Below, one piece after another: positions 48,394 to 57,324 of a DNA stretch of 64,000 nucleotides. A program made the position numbers and the translations under genes. Within the stretch, counting starts at the first letter, position 1, and each line of letters begins with the position of its first letter. The notes under the pieces are model-generated. The model did not search any database and was not told the origin of the DNA. It saw only the letters and a list, made by a program, of their open reading frames with translations. The stretch is from positions 1 to 64,000 of the forward strand of contig NZ_VUOB01000018.1 of assembly GCF_008386585.1 (NCBI RefSeq), written 5' to 3'. This DNA comes from Solihabitans fulvus (GTDB lineage Bacteria; Actinomycetota; Actinomycetes; Mycobacteriales; Pseudonocardiaceae).

Positions 48394-49262
48394 GGGTGGT
48401 GCTGCTCGGCACGGCGGCGGGCGGCGGTGTGCCGCAGTGGAACTGCGCGTGCGGGCCGTGCGCCGCCGTCCGCGCCGGGACGCTGCCGGCGCGCGGCCAG
48501 GACTGCGTCGCGGTCAGCGGCAACGATCGGGACTGGTGGCTGCTCAACGCGTCCCCGGACATCCGGACGCAGCTGGCGGGCGCGGCGCGGCTGGCTCCCG
48601 GCCCGGGGCCGAGACAGAGCCCGGTGCGCGGCGTGCTGCTCACCGACGGCGAACTGGACCACACGCTCGGGTTGTTGGTGCTGCGCGAGGGATCCGGGCT
48701 CACCGTGCACGCGCCGGAACTCGTGCTGCGCGCGCTGACCGAGGACTTCGCCGTGCGCCCGATGCTGGACCGTTACGCGTCGTGGACCTGGCGGGTGGCG
48801 CCGCCGGGCACGGCCGTGCCGCTGGCCGGCGGGCTGCGCGCGACGGCCTTCCCGGTCGGGGCCAAGCGACCGAAGTACGCGTCCACTGTGGACGGTGACT
48901 GGGTGGTGGCCTACCGGATCGAGGATCCCGCTGGCGGCGGCGTGCTGGTGTACGCGCCGTGCCTTGGCGGGTGGCCGGACGGCTTCGACGAGGTGGTCGC
49001 CGACGCGGACTGCGTCCTGCTGGACGGCACCTTCCACGGCGCGGGCGAGCTGGGCTCGACCACCGGCGGGCCGAGCGGCCAGGCCGGCATGGGGCACCTC
49101 CCGATGACCGACAGCCTGCCGAGGCTGGCCAACCATCCCGGCGTGCGTTGGGTCTACACGCACCTCAACAACACCAACCCGGCGCTGGACCCGGCGTCCG
49201 GGGAACGCGCCGGGCTCGGCGGGGCCGAGATCCTGCCCGACGGCACGGAGTTCGTGCTGTGA
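48390..49262 (+). CDS. pqqB: PqqB, metallo-beta-lactamase-fold PQQ protein
   Basis: A 290-aa metallo-beta-lactamase fold protein that acts before PqqC, probably hydroxylating the crosslinked dipeptide. It has LGTAAGGGVPQWNCACGPC, then LLNASPDIRTQL, TDGELDHTLGLLVLREG and FHGAGELG, ending with the HLNNTNPALDP stretch. GTG 48390 overlaps the pqqE stop. This completes an A-C-D-E-B operon; no PQQ-dependent dehydrogenase or PqqF-type protease gene is in the window. Confidence 0.96.
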   Translation: MRVVLLGTAAGGGVPQWNCACGPCAAVRAGTLPARGQDCVAVSGNDRDWWLLNASPDIRTQLAGAARLAPGPGPRQSPVRGVLLTDGELDHTLGLLVLREGSGLTVHAPELVLRALTEDFAVRPMLDRYASWTWRVAPPGTAVPLAGGLRATAFPVGAKRPKYASTVDGDWVVAYRIEDPAGGGVLVYAPCLGGWPDGFDEVVADADCVLLDGTFHGAGELGSTTGGPSGQAGMGHLPMTDSLPRLANHPGVRWVYTHLNNTNPALDPASGERAGLGGAEILPDGTEFVL

Positions 49263-49283
49263 AACTCCTGCTGTGACACGGGA

Positions 49284-49673
49284 TCACGCCCGCGCGACGG
49301 CCCCGGCCGACCGGACGTCGCCGCGCACCGCGTCGAGGTACTCGGCGATGGCGTCGCGGTTGCGGGTCAGGCAGTTGACCCGGCTGGTCATCCGGTCGCG
49401 TTCGAGTTCGAGCGTGGCGATCATCTCCGGTGTCGCGTCAGAGATGTGGATGACCTTCGGTTTGTCCAGGCACGGCAGGATCTGCTTGATGATCCTGGTC
49501 GGCAGCCCGGCGTCGAGCAGCCCCCTGATCTGCATGACGCGGTCCACGATGCGCTCGTCGTACTCGCGGTAGCCGTTGGCCGAGCGGTCGGGCAGGATGA
49601 GGGTCTGCTCCTCGTAGTAGCGCAGCAGCCTGCGGGGTGTGCCGGTGCGCTCCGACAGCTCGCCGATCCGCAT
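49284..49673 (-). CDS. MerR-family transcriptional regulator
   Basis: A 129-aa MerR protein: the N-terminal winged helix is MRIGELSERTGTPRRLLRYY with the usual EEQTLILPDRSANGYREYDE wing; a coiled-coil dimer helix follows (about 85-125). There are no metal-binding Cys clusters, so it probably senses an organic ligand, perhaps a substrate of the divergent MFS exporter. ATG 49673. Confidence 0.92.
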   Translation of the reverse strand: MRIGELSERTGTPRRLLRYYEEQTLILPDRSANGYREYDERIVDRVMQIRGLLDAGLPTRIIKQILPCLDKPKVIHISDATPEMIATLELERDRMTSRVNCLTRNRDAIAEYLDAVRGDVRSAGAVARA

Positions 49674-49705
49674 GTGCCCGACCTCACGTCTCGTCGCGTT
49701 GACCC

Positions 49706-49719
49706 TCACATGGATGTGA
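49706..49719. promoter_or_regulatory. Candidate MerR operator dyad
   Basis: TCACAT-GG-ATGTGA is a perfect 6-bp inverted repeat directly after TTGACC, a good -35 match for the MFS gene, in the 64-bp gap between the divergent merR and MFS genes. Confidence 0.55.
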
Positions 49720-49737
49720 TGGTTCGAGCATACGTCC

Positions 49738-50946
49738 ATGGAAACGCGCAGCAAAGAGCCGTCCACCGCCCCCGGCGCGGCGGCCGTAACCCCACGACTT
49801 CCCCTGCGGGCGCTCGTCGCGCTGGCCACCGCCGCCTTCATCACCGTGCTCACCGAGGCGCTGCCCGCGGGCGTGCTGCCCGCGATGAGCGCCGGCCTCG
49901 GCGTCAGCGAGTCCACGACCGGCCAGCTGGTGACGATCTACGCGATCGGCAGCGCGATCGCCGCGATCCCGTTGTCCTCGGCCACCGCGAGCTGGCGGCG
50001 CAAACGCCTGCTGCTGACCGCGGTGGCCGGCTTCGCCGTCGCCAACACGGTCACCGCGGTGTCGGCGTCCTTCCCGCTGACGCTGGTCGCCAGGTTCGTC
50101 GCCGGGGTGGCCGCTGGCCTGGTCTGGGCGCTGCTGGCCGGCTACGCCCGTCGCCTCGCCCCCGCGCACCTCCAGGGCAAGGCGGTGTCCATCGTGATGA
50201 CCGGCATCCCGGCCGCGCTGGCGCTCGGCGTGCCGGCCGGCACCTTCCTCGGCAAGGCCGTCGGCTGGCAGGTGACCTTCGCGGTGATGACCGCGCTCGC
50301 CGTCGCGCTGCTCGGCTGGATCGGCGCGATGGTCCCGGACTTCCCCGGGCAGCAACGGGGCGGCCACACCCCGATCGCGCGGACGCTGGCCGTTCCCGGC
50401 GTCGCCCCTGTCCTGTTCGTCACGCTGGTCTTCGTGCTGGCGCACACGATCCTCTACACCTACGTCGCCGCGTTCCTCGACCGGTTCGGCATGGGCGGCT
50501 CCATCGACGTGGTGCTGCTGGTCTTCGGCGTCGCCTCCATGGCCAGCATCTGGATCGTCGGCGCGCACATCGACCGCAGGCTGCGGGTCCTCACCATCGG
50601 CAGCGCCGTGCTGTTCGCCGTCGCGGCCGCCGTCCTCGCGCTGCTGGCCGACAGCCCGGTCCTGGTGTACCTCGCGGTGACGCTGTGGGGCCTCGCTTAC
50701 GGTGGCGCGCCGAGCCTCCTCCAGACCGCCGTCGGCGACGCGGGCGGGGCTGCGGGCGACACCGCGCAGGCCATGCTCGTCACGCTGTGGAACACGGCCA
50801 TAGCGGGCGGCGGGGCCGTCGGCGGGATCCTGCTCACCGGGCCCGGCCCGCTCTCCGTCCCCTGGACCGTTCTCGCGCTGCTGCTGCCGGTACTGGTCGT
50901 CGTGCTCGCCGCCCGCGCGCACGGTTTCCCGGCCAGGCGCGCTTGA
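49738..50946 (+). CDS. MFS transporter (DHA1-type efflux)
   Basis: A 402-aa, twelve-helix major facilitator of the drug:H+ antiporter-1 type. Helix one has FITVLTEALPAGVLPAMSAGL, and the loop 2-3 region has SATASWRRKRLLL. Close relatives include arabinose/chloramphenicol-type efflux proteins. ATG 49738 lies 64 nt from the divergent merR; the dyad between them suggests MerR-controlled export. Substrate unknown. Confidence 0.92.
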   Translation: METRSKEPSTAPGAAAVTPRLPLRALVALATAAFITVLTEALPAGVLPAMSAGLGVSESTTGQLVTIYAIGSAIAAIPLSSATASWRRKRLLLTAVAGFAVANTVTAVSASFPLTLVARFVAGVAAGLVWALLAGYARRLAPAHLQGKAVSIVMTGIPAALALGVPAGTFLGKAVGWQVTFAVMTALAVALLGWIGAMVPDFPGQQRGGHTPIARTLAVPGVAPVLFVTLVFVLAHTILYTYVAAFLDRFGMGGSIDVVLLVFGVASMASIWIVGAHIDRRLRVLTIGSAVLFAVAAAVLALLADSPVLVYLAVTLWGLAYGGAPSLLQTAVGDAGGAAGDTAQAMLVTLWNTAIAGGGAVGGILLTGPGPLSVPWTVLALLLPVLVVVLAARAHGFPARRA

Positions 50947-51045
50947 CAGCCCGTCCGCGCGGATGATGGGGTCCACCTCAGCGTCGCGGTGTACCCGGCA
51001 CACAGGCCGTCGTGGGCACGGAGGCGTCGAACCACAGGACGACCA

Positions 51046-51576
51046 TTGGCATCACCCACCGAGCCCACCGAGCCCGGCGACCGCGCCAGGGCGTTCGGCA
51101 ACCAGCTGATCGACGTGCACAACTGGCTCCGCGACGAGCTGGACCGGCTCCGCGAGGACGTCGAAAGGCATCTCGACGGCGAGGTCTGGCGACCGCGGGA
51201 CCTGCGCGCCAACTGCCTGACCTTCTGCTCGGCGCTGACCAGGCATCACACCGGCGAGGACCGCGGCGCGTTTCCCCTGCTTGGCAAGGAGTTCCCCGAG
51301 CTGCGGCCGGTGCTTGCCGAGCTGGAGCGGGATCATCACCTGGTGAACGAGGTGCTGCGCGGGCTCGCCGACCTGCTCGGCGGCCTCGGGGGCAGCAGGG
51401 ACACGGCCGAGGCGCGGCGGGTGCGCACCGAGCTGGACACGCTGGCCGCACTGCTGGAGACGCACCTCACCTACGAGGAGAAGCGAATCGTGGCCGCGCT
51501 GGACTCGCTGTCCGTGCCGGCCTGGCGCCGCGACACCCCGGACTTCCTGCGCAGTACGGGAAATCCCGAGGTGTGA
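51046..51576 (+). CDS. Hemerythrin-domain protein
   Basis: About 176 aa forming a four-helix bundle with hemerythrin-like metal ligands: LIDVHNWLRDEL, TRHHTGEDRGAFP, ERDHHLVNEVL and ETHLTYEEKRIV. Such proteins hold a non-haem di-iron site and can sense oxygen or NO or act on peroxide. The start is uncertain: TTG 51046 gives a compact N-terminus, GTG 50989 adds 19 basic residues. Its stop is 7 nt from the convergent GH114 gene. Confidence 0.85.
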   Translation: MASPTEPTEPGDRARAFGNQLIDVHNWLRDELDRLREDVERHLDGEVWRPRDLRANCLTFCSALTRHHTGEDRGAFPLLGKEFPELRPVLAELERDHHLVNEVLRGLADLLGGLGGSRDTAEARRVRTELDTLAALLETHLTYEEKRIVAALDSLSVPAWRRDTPDFLRSTGNPEV

Positions 51577-51583
51577 CCACCGG

Positions 51584-52546
51584 TCAGCAGGGCCAGCGCG
51601 GCGCGTCCAACTTCAGGTTCTTGCGCATCGAGCTGAACCGCAGTGCCTTGCTCGCGGCACAGAACCTGTCGTTGCTCAGCTCGTACTCCACGTGGAACAC
51701 GGCCTTGCCGGCCTGGATGAACGGCGACAGCCGGTCGCACTCCTGGTACTGCGCGCACTGCTCGTTGATGGCGAACTCGAAGTCGCCGAGCAGGTCGGTC
51801 ACCTGGTCGAGGTCGTTCTTGAGGCCGATGGACAGCCCGCGCTCGTGCGCGAGGCCGGCCAGCATGCGGTTGTAGGCGAGCTGGTCCCGGTCGGTGAGCG
51901 GGAACCCGGTGTCGGACTTGTAGCCGTCGACCTGGTCGGCCTCGATCGCGTCGAACCCCTTGCCCCGGCACTGGTCGAACCGCCCGGCCATGATCGGCCG
52001 CAGCTGGTCGAGCTTCCTGACGTCCAGCCACTTCTCGCCGGGCCACCGGTCGCTCTTGCCCTGCACCTCGGGGGTGAAGGCGTTCTTGTCCGGCCGGAAG
52101 TCCTCGGAGGCGCCGACGTTGACGTAGCAGATCACCTTGCGCCCCTTGGCGTGCAGCGACTGCACGTCGGCGGCGCTCACCTCGACGCCGTCCACGTCGT
52201 ACACCGGCACGTCGACGCTCTGGTCGACCGGCGTGGTCAGCTGCCACTGCCACGGCGTGCCCGGCGCGGGAATCCACCGCGCGCCGGCCGCCGGTGGCGG
52301 CGGAACGGCCGTGGTGCCGGCCTTCGGCGGGGTCGACGCGGCGCTGGACGGGGTCGCGCTCGACGGCGGCGGGCTGCTCGGCGCGGCGCTGCCGCTGCCG
52401 GTCGCGCTGTCCTCGGTGCTGCTGGCCGCGCTGCTCGTCGGGGTCGGGCCCGCCTCGTCGTGACCGCTGGAACAGGCCGCCAACAGCAGCGCGCAGGCCA
52501 GGGTCAAACCTAAGAGGGTGGGAGCGCTCAGTGCCCGGGTGCGCAT
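51584..52546 (-). CDS. GH114 endo-alpha-1,4-polygalactosaminidase lipoprotein
   Basis: A 320-aa lipoprotein. Signal peptide and lipobox (LLLAACSS), a Ser/Ala/Pro-rich linker (~27-85), then a TIM-barrel GH114 domain with the landmark stretches WQWQLTTPVDQSVDVPVYDVD, KVICYVNVGASEDFRPD and GFDAIEADQVDGYKSDTGF with the predicted catalytic acids. GH114 enzymes such as fungal Ega3 cut alpha-1,4-linked galactosamine polymers. It is the last gene of the exopolysaccharide operon and overlaps the previous gene by 19 nt. Likely role: trimming or releasing the polymer at the cell surface (inference). Confidence 0.88.
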   Translation of the reverse strand: MRTRALSAPTLLGLTLACALLLAACSSGHDEAGPTPTSSAASSTEDSATGSGSAAPSSPPPSSATPSSAASTPPKAGTTAVPPPPAAGARWIPAPGTPWQWQLTTPVDQSVDVPVYDVDGVEVSAADVQSLHAKGRKVICYVNVGASEDFRPDKNAFTPEVQGKSDRWPGEKWLDVRKLDQLRPIMAGRFDQCRGKGFDAIEADQVDGYKSDTGFPLTDRDQLAYNRMLAGLAHERGLSIGLKNDLDQVTDLLGDFEFAINEQCAQYQECDRLSPFIQAGKAVFHVEYELSNDRFCAASKALRFSSMRKNLKLDAPRWPC

Positions 52547-53208
52547 TCGCGCGACCTCCTCGTGTGGTGCGGAAACCAGCCGGGCAGCCGGTCCCACGGG
52601 TTCGCGCCGCCGCGCTCGGTGACGGCGAAGTGCGCCGCGCCCAACCGCGTGACCCGGTCGATCGTGTCCTGGACGCAGTCGTCCGGGACGCCGTGCACGA
52701 GATGATAGAACCGGTCCGACGCGCACCGGAGTGCCCACCTCGGCGGCACCACGGCGCGGTGGTCGGCCAGGTCTCCCTCGAACACGCCGACCAGGTCGGC
52801 GTGTTCGACGTACTCCCTTGCCGGGTAGGCGCCGTGGTGGAACGCGACACCCCGCGCGCCGAGGCCGCGCGCCGAGCGGGCCAGCGCCGCGTAGTGCGGC
52901 AGGTGCGCACGGTCGGTGCTGACCCGGTCGAAGAACACCTCATCGACGCCGTACCACTGGCGGTACCGGATGACCTCCCGCAGCACGAGTTCGGCCGCGC
53001 GCCTGCCGTAGTCGGTGTCCACGTACCCGGCCACCGGGATGTCGCTGGCGCGCAGGCGATCCAGCGCTGGCAGGAACACGCAGTCCGGCCGTTCGCCTGC
53101 GCCGTCGGCGATGTTGAGCACCACCAGTCGCACCAGGGCCGCCGCTGCCGCGACGGCCGCCCAGTCCCCCGGTGCGACGGCTGGATGGAAATAGGCGGGC
53201 ACGATCAT
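52528..53208 (-). CDS. Spherulin-4 (spherulation-specific family 4) protein, GH135-like
   Basis: A 226-aa barrel protein of the spherulin-4 type: MIVPAYFHPAVAPGDWAAV, LVVLNIADGAGERPD (the usual NPxxGPG region), IPVAGYVDTDYGRR and WYGVDEVFFDRVSTD. Fungal Sph3 of this fold (GH135) hydrolyses galactosaminogalactan. Where the family usually has Phe-Asp-Glu, this protein has Phe-Asp-Arg, so one catalytic acid may be missing. No signal peptide is visible, unlike secreted homologues. ATG 53208 overlaps the epimerase stop (ATGA). Confidence 0.82.
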   Translation of the reverse strand: MIVPAYFHPAVAPGDWAAVAAAAALVRLVVLNIADGAGERPDCVFLPALDRLRASDIPVAGYVDTDYGRRAAELVLREVIRYRQWYGVDEVFFDRVSTDRAHLPHYAALARSARGLGARGVAFHHGAYPAREYVEHADLVGVFEGDLADHRAVVPPRWALRCASDRFYHLVHGVPDDCVQDTIDRVTRLGAAHFAVTERGGANPWDRLPGWFPHHTRRSRECAPGH

Positions 53209-54110
53209 CTCGTCGCCAACCAGTGATCCCGGACCGAGGCGGCGAGATCGGTGCCCGGCCGCCAGCCCAGGGCCGTGGTCACCAGCCGCAGGTCGGCCTG
53301 CTGCCATGGCACGTCGGCCGACCGCGCCGAGCCCGCCGCCTCCTCGAGCACCCGGCCGGTGAACCCGGCGACGCCGGTGAACAGCGCGGCGAGCACCCGG
53401 CTCGGCACGGCCGACCCGCTGCCAACGTTCAGCACCGGAGCGTCCACTGTGGACGCTTCGAGAGCGGCGAGCACGGCACGGGCGACATCGCGGGCGTCCA
53501 CGAAGTCCCGTTCCGCGCCGAGCGGCCCGAGCCGCACGTCGTCGCCCTCGGCGATGGCCCTGTCCAGCTCGGCGACCAGCCTGCCGGACAGGCTGTTCGC
53601 CGCCGAGCCCGGCCCGACCGGGTTGAACACCCGCAGGGTCACCGCGGCCAGCCCGGCCGCGCGGGCCACCTCGATCGCGCGGGTGCCGCCGAGCTTGGCC
53701 AGCCCGTACGCGCCGACGGGACACTCCGGCGCGTCCTCGGTGACCGGCACGCCGACGGGCACCCTGCCGTACTCGGCCGAGGAACCCAGGTGCACCAACC
53801 GCGCGGCCGGACGCACCCGCAGCATCGCCGTCGCCAACCGCGCCGGCCCGGTGGCGTTCGCGGCGGCCAGCGTCGCGGGCTCCCCACCGGTCGCCCCTGC
53901 GCAGTTCACCACCGCGTCCGGCGACGCCTCGGCGAGCACCGAGCCGATCCCGGCGACGTCGTCCCCGCCGAGGTCCAGCCGGAGATGCGCGGCGGACGCG
54001 GCGACCGGCGAGCGGCCCGCGGTGACCACCGTGGTCCCCTCGGTCGCGGACAGCAGATCCAGCACGTGTCCGCCGAGGAAGCCGGTCGCCCCGATGAGCA
54101 GGACCCGCAT
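53205..54110 (-). CDS. NAD(P)-dependent SDR sugar epimerase/reductase
   Basis: A 301-aa extended SDR enzyme. The Rossmann motif is LLIGATGFLGGHVLDLL, the active site is SSAEYGRV with YGLAKLGG (YxxxK), and RVFNPVGPGS follows. It should act on a nucleotide sugar as a 4-epimerase, or as a 4-keto reductase after the LegB-like dehydratase. It sits 6 nt after the nucleotidyltransferase and overlaps the spherulin-4 gene. Confidence 0.9.
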   Translation of the reverse strand: MRVLLIGATGFLGGHVLDLLSATEGTTVVTAGRSPVAASAAHLRLDLGGDDVAGIGSVLAEASPDAVVNCAGATGGEPATLAAANATGPARLATAMLRVRPAARLVHLGSSAEYGRVPVGVPVTEDAPECPVGAYGLAKLGGTRAIEVARAAGLAAVTLRVFNPVGPGSAANSLSGRLVAELDRAIAEGDDVRLGPLGAERDFVDARDVARAVLAALEASTVDAPVLNVGSGSAVPSRVLAALFTGVAGFTGRVLEEAAGSARSADVPWQQADLRLVTTALGWRPGTDLAASVRDHWLATR

Positions 54111-54116
54111 GCGTTG

Positions 54117-54830
54117 CTACGCTCCCTTCAGCAGTCGCGGTCGGATGGCGTCGAACTCCGCGTTCGCCCGGTCGTAGTCGTCCGGCCGCCCGATGTCCAG
54201 CCAGTAGCCGCTGAACTCGAACTCCTCTGGCGGGTTGTTCTGGCTGAGCATGTCGAGCACCAGCTCGTCGAAGCCGAGCGGCAGGCCTGCCGGGTAGGTC
54301 TCCAGCGCCCGCTTGCTGACGCCGTAGACACCCATGCTGACCCGGTAGTTGAGCGTGGGCTTCTCGGTGAACTCGACCACCCGCCCGTCCTTGGTGGCCA
54401 GCACGCCGAAGTCGATCTTCACCTGGCGCTGGTAGGTCGCCACGGTCAGCGGGGCCGGCGTGGCGCGGTGGTGGTCGTACAGCTCGGCGTAGTTGAGGTC
54501 GGTGAGCACGTCGCCGTTCATCACCAGGAAGTCCTCGGGTAACCGGTCCCTGATGCACAGCACCGGGCCGATGGTGCCAAGCGGCGAGTCCTCGGTCGCG
54601 TAGTCGATGGTCATGCCCCAGCGGCTGCCGTCTCCCACGTAGGACCTGATCAGGTCGCCGAGGTAGCCGATGGCCAGCGTGACACTGGAGAAGCCCTGCT
54701 GGGACAGCTGCCTGAGCACGATGTCCAGGATGGAGAACTCGTCGCCGATGGGCATCAGCGGCTTGGGCAGTCGCGTCGTGTATGGCCGGAGCCTGGTTCC
54801 CTTGCCACCGGCCAGGATGATCGCGTGCAT
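54117..54830 (-). CDS. Sugar-1-phosphate nucleotidyltransferase
   Basis: A 237-aa nucleotidyltransferase that activates a sugar-1-phosphate to an NDP-sugar. It has [20 protein letters not shown] with the signature GGx[16 protein letters not shown], and [12 protein letters not shown] for metal binding. There is no C-terminal hexapeptide-repeat domain. Base specificity (G, U, dT) cannot be read from sequence. ATG 54830 has GGAGGAG 3-4 nt upstream. Confidence 0.92.
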   Translation of the reverse strand: MHAIILAGGKGTRLRPYTTRLPKPLMPIGDEFSILDIVLRQLSQQGFSSVTLAIGYLGDLIRSYVGDGSRWGMTIDYATEDSPLGTIGPVLCIRDRLPEDFLVMNGDVLTDLNYAELYDHHRATPAPLTVATYQRQVKIDFGVLATKDGRVVEFTEKPTLNYRVSMGVYGVSKRALETYPAGLPLGFDELVLDMLSQNNPPEEFEFSGYWLDIGRPDDYDRANAEFDAIRPRLLKGA

Positions 54831-54844
54831 GATCTCCTCCGCTG

Positions 54845-55840
54845 CTACTGGTTGTACTGCTCGGGCCTGTAGTGGGCCAGGTTCGCGGGGTCCAGGAACC
54901 ACGCGATGGTCTCGTGCAAACCCTGGTCCCTGGTGTACCTGGGTTCCCAACCGGTTCGCTCGCGCAGCTTGGTCGCGTCGGCGACCAGCCGCAGCACCTC
55001 GGATCCCTTCGGCCTGATGCGCTGGGGATCCTCGGTGATCTCCGCCTCGACACCCATCAGCCGGACGATGTCCTCGGCGAGCTGGCCGATCGACACCTCC
55101 GTGCCGGTGCCCGCGTTGAAGTCCTCCCCGATGACGGCGGAGGACTGCGCCGTGCCGACCGTGACGAACGCCTCGACGGTGTCCTTGACGAACAGGAAGT
55201 CCCTCGTCGGGTCGAGCGCGCCGAGTTCCAGCCTGCTGTGCCCGGCGGCGAGCTGGCTGACCACCGTGGGGATCACCGCGCGGGCGGACTGCCGTGGGCC
55301 GAAGGTGTTGAACGGCCGCAGGGTCACCGTGGGCAGCCCGAAGCTGAGGTGGTAGCTCTCCACCAGCTTGTCCGCGCCCAGTTTGCTCGCCGCGTAGGGC
55401 GACTGGGCCTGGAGCGGGTGCGACTCGCTGATCGGCACCGTGCGCGCGGTGCCGAACGTCTCGCTGGTCGAGGTGTGCACCAGGCGGGGCGTCTCGGCGG
55501 CGCGGACCGCCTCAAGCACGTTGAGCGTCCCCGTCACGTTGGTGTCCACATAGGACCTTGGCGCGCGGTAGGAGTAGGGGATCGCGATCAGCGCCGCCAG
55601 GTGGTAGACGACCTCGGCGTCGGCGACCACCTCCCGCATCGACGCGGGATCGCGCACGTCACCGAGCACGACATCCACCTGCGCCAACACGTCCCGGCTC
55701 AGCGAGTCGAGCCATCCCCATGAGCCGAACGAGTTGTACAGCACCATCGCCCGCACCCGGTGGCCGCGCCGCACCAGCAGCTCCACCAGGTGTGAGCCGA
55801 TGAAGCCCTCGGCTCCGGTCACCGCGACAACACTCGTCAT
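54845..55840 (-). CDS. LegB-like NAD-dependent 4,6-dehydratase (SDR)
   Basis: A 331-aa extended SDR that closely follows LegB-type enzymes: [59 protein letters not shown] with the YAASK pair ([12 protein letters not shown]), and [18 protein letters not shown]. LegB dehydrates a nucleotide-GlcNAc to a 4-keto-6-deoxy sugar in legionaminic acid synthesis. Here it would supply a modified amino sugar. ATG 55840 has GAGGAGG about 6 nt upstream. Confidence 0.9.
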   Translation of the reverse strand: MTSVVAVTGAEGFIGSHLVELLVRRGHRVRAMVLYNSFGSWGWLDSLSRDVLAQVDVVLGDVRDPASMREVVADAEVVYHLAALIAIPYSYRAPRSYVDTNVTGTLNVLEAVRAAETPRLVHTSTSETFGTARTVPISESHPLQAQSPYAASKLGADKLVESYHLSFGLPTVTLRPFNTFGPRQSARAVIPTVVSQLAAGHSRLELGALDPTRDFLFVKDTVEAFVTVGTAQSSAVIGEDFNAGTGTEVSIGQLAEDIVRLMGVEAEITEDPQRIRPKGSEVLRLVADATKLRERTGWEPRYTRDQGLHETIAWFLDPANLAHYRPEQYNQ

Positions 55841-55869
55841 GGACATCCTCCTCTGGGTTTGTCTTGGTA

Positions 55870-57324
55870 TCACTGGTGTCGGACCGCCCGGCTGAGTGCG
55901 GCGGCCGAGTATCCGAACAGCACGACGCCGAGGCCGCCGCACACGCACAGCTGCGCCGACATCACGTCGACGGGCCAACCGAACCTGGCCCGACCGACCA
56001 ACAGCACGACCTCGCCGAGCAGCGCGGCGCCGCAGGCGAGGTGCACGGCGAGGAAGATCCCGCACGCCTGCAACAGCAGTGCGAGGAACAGCGCCCCGCC
56101 GAGCGCGAGGTAGGCGGCGCACGAGACGAGATCGGCCGCCCGCAGGCCCTTTCCGCCGAGGACGGCCACCGCGCCGACGGCGAGCACGATCAGGGCGGCG
56201 GCCACGACCAGGTAGCGCAGCAGCGCGCCGCCGAGCACGACCCTGGACCGCCTGGCGAACTCGACGAGCCGCCTGGTGCGCCGCAGCAGCGCGCCGAGCC
56301 GACGGCGGTACCAGTACAGCGTCCACTCCGCCGCGCCCATCGACAGCGACAGCGGCAGCGCGGCGATGGCGGCGCCGAGCGGGTCCCCGGTCAGCAGCAC
56401 GCCGACCACGGGGAACGCCAGCAGCCCGGCCGCGAGCACGCCGAACACGGCGTGCGGCAGGCAGCCCCGCAGTTCCGCCACGGTCAGCCGCCGCCTCGGC
56501 GCCTCGCGCGCCGACCTGGTGCGCAGCACGGCGAACGCGATGGTCAACAGCACGGTCGCCGCGAGCGCGAACAGCGCCGGGGTGGCCAGCCAGGCGGGTT
56601 GGCCTAGCACCAGGTAGCCGAGGCCGACCAGCACGCCGGGCAGCAGGGCGAAGAGCAGCCATAGGTCATCGCCCGCGACCAACAGCACGGTCGCCGCGAT
56701 GAGGTAGCCGCCCTGGCCCGCCGCGAACAGGGTCAGCCGAACGCCGTCGTTGGCCACCGCAGCGACGACGGCGAGGAGAGACAGCAGGAGCAGCAGGCAC
56801 ACCGCCATGCCGGCGCGCAGCGCCCTGGCCATGTCCGCGCGCCCGTGCTGGCCCAACCGGAAGTGCCCGAGGTAGGACAGGCCCTGGCTGAGCGCCCAGG
56901 ACATCAGCATCGACACGACCAGCACGACGGCCGCACCGCGCCCGCCCATGATCCCCTCGGCCGGCGGGTAGGCCAACGCCGGCAACCCGAACAGGATCCC
57001 GCGCAGCGCGTGCCGTGCCGGGTTGGTCTGCCAGGGATCCGGCTGGGGCTCGGGTTCGGCCGGGCTGCGCGGCACCCGCCGGAACAGCTCGCCGGCGAGC
57101 GCGAACACGTCGGGAAAGCCGTAGGTCCGGTGCGCCGCACTGTCGTTCAGGCCGTCGGCCTCCAGCGCGGCGGCGATCTCGAAGTGGTCGACCGCCCCGG
57201 CGCACACCGGGCGGAGCCGTTCGCAGAGCGCGTCGAGGTCGGTGTGCGGGGCGACGGGCGGGAGGGAACGGAGGACGACCGTGTCAGCCATTGGCTGAAG
57301 CTCCGGCACGGTCTCAGCGCTCAT
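55870..57324 (-). CDS. Polytopic membrane protein of the exopolysaccharide operon
   Basis: A 484-aa protein. The N-terminal ~85 residues are soluble and helical (LDALCERLRPVCAGAV, AHRTYGFPDVFALAGELFRR). About twelve membrane helices follow (~105-480), beginning GRGAAVVLVVSMLMSWALSQ. No catalytic motif is evident. By position next to a PelF-type glycosyltransferase it may do the job of PelG, the MOP-like partner that moves the polymer, but the resemblance is structural, not clear homology. ATG 57324 has GAGGAG 6 nt upstream and overlaps the end of a 28-codon ORF. Confidence 0.85.
   Translation of the reverse strand: MSAETVPELQPMADTVVLRSLPPVAPHTDLDALCERLRPVCAGAVDHFEIAAALEADGLNDSAAHRTYGFPDVFALAGELFRRVPRSPAEPEPQPDPWQTNPARHALRGILFGLPALAYPPAEGIMGGRGAAVVLVVSMLMSWALSQGLSYLGHFRLGQHGRADMARALRAGMAVCLLLLLSLLAVVAAVANDGVRLTLFAAGQGGYLIAATVLLVAGDDLWLLFALLPGVLVGLGYLVLGQPAWLATPALFALAATVLLTIAFAVLRTRSAREAPRRRLTVAELRGCLPHAVFGVLAAGLLAFPVVGVLLTGDPLGAAIAALPLSLSMGAAEWTLYWYRRRLGALLRRTRRLVEFARRSRVVLGGALLRYLVVAAALIVLAVGAVAVLGGKGLRAADLVSCAAYLALGGALFLALLLQACGIFLAVHLACGAALLGEVVLLVGRARFGWPVDVMSAQLCVCGGLGVVLFGYSAAALSRAVRHQ

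Noticed and set aside
52294..54542. Plus-strand ORFs opposite the exopolysaccharide operon
   Set aside because: Low-complexity translations with no ribosome sites; the minus strand is a continuous set of recognisable enzymes.
55870..57324. Calling the membrane protein PelG outright
   Set aside because: It has a similar helix count and location, but I could not see PelG-specific sequence, and it has an extra soluble N-terminal domain.
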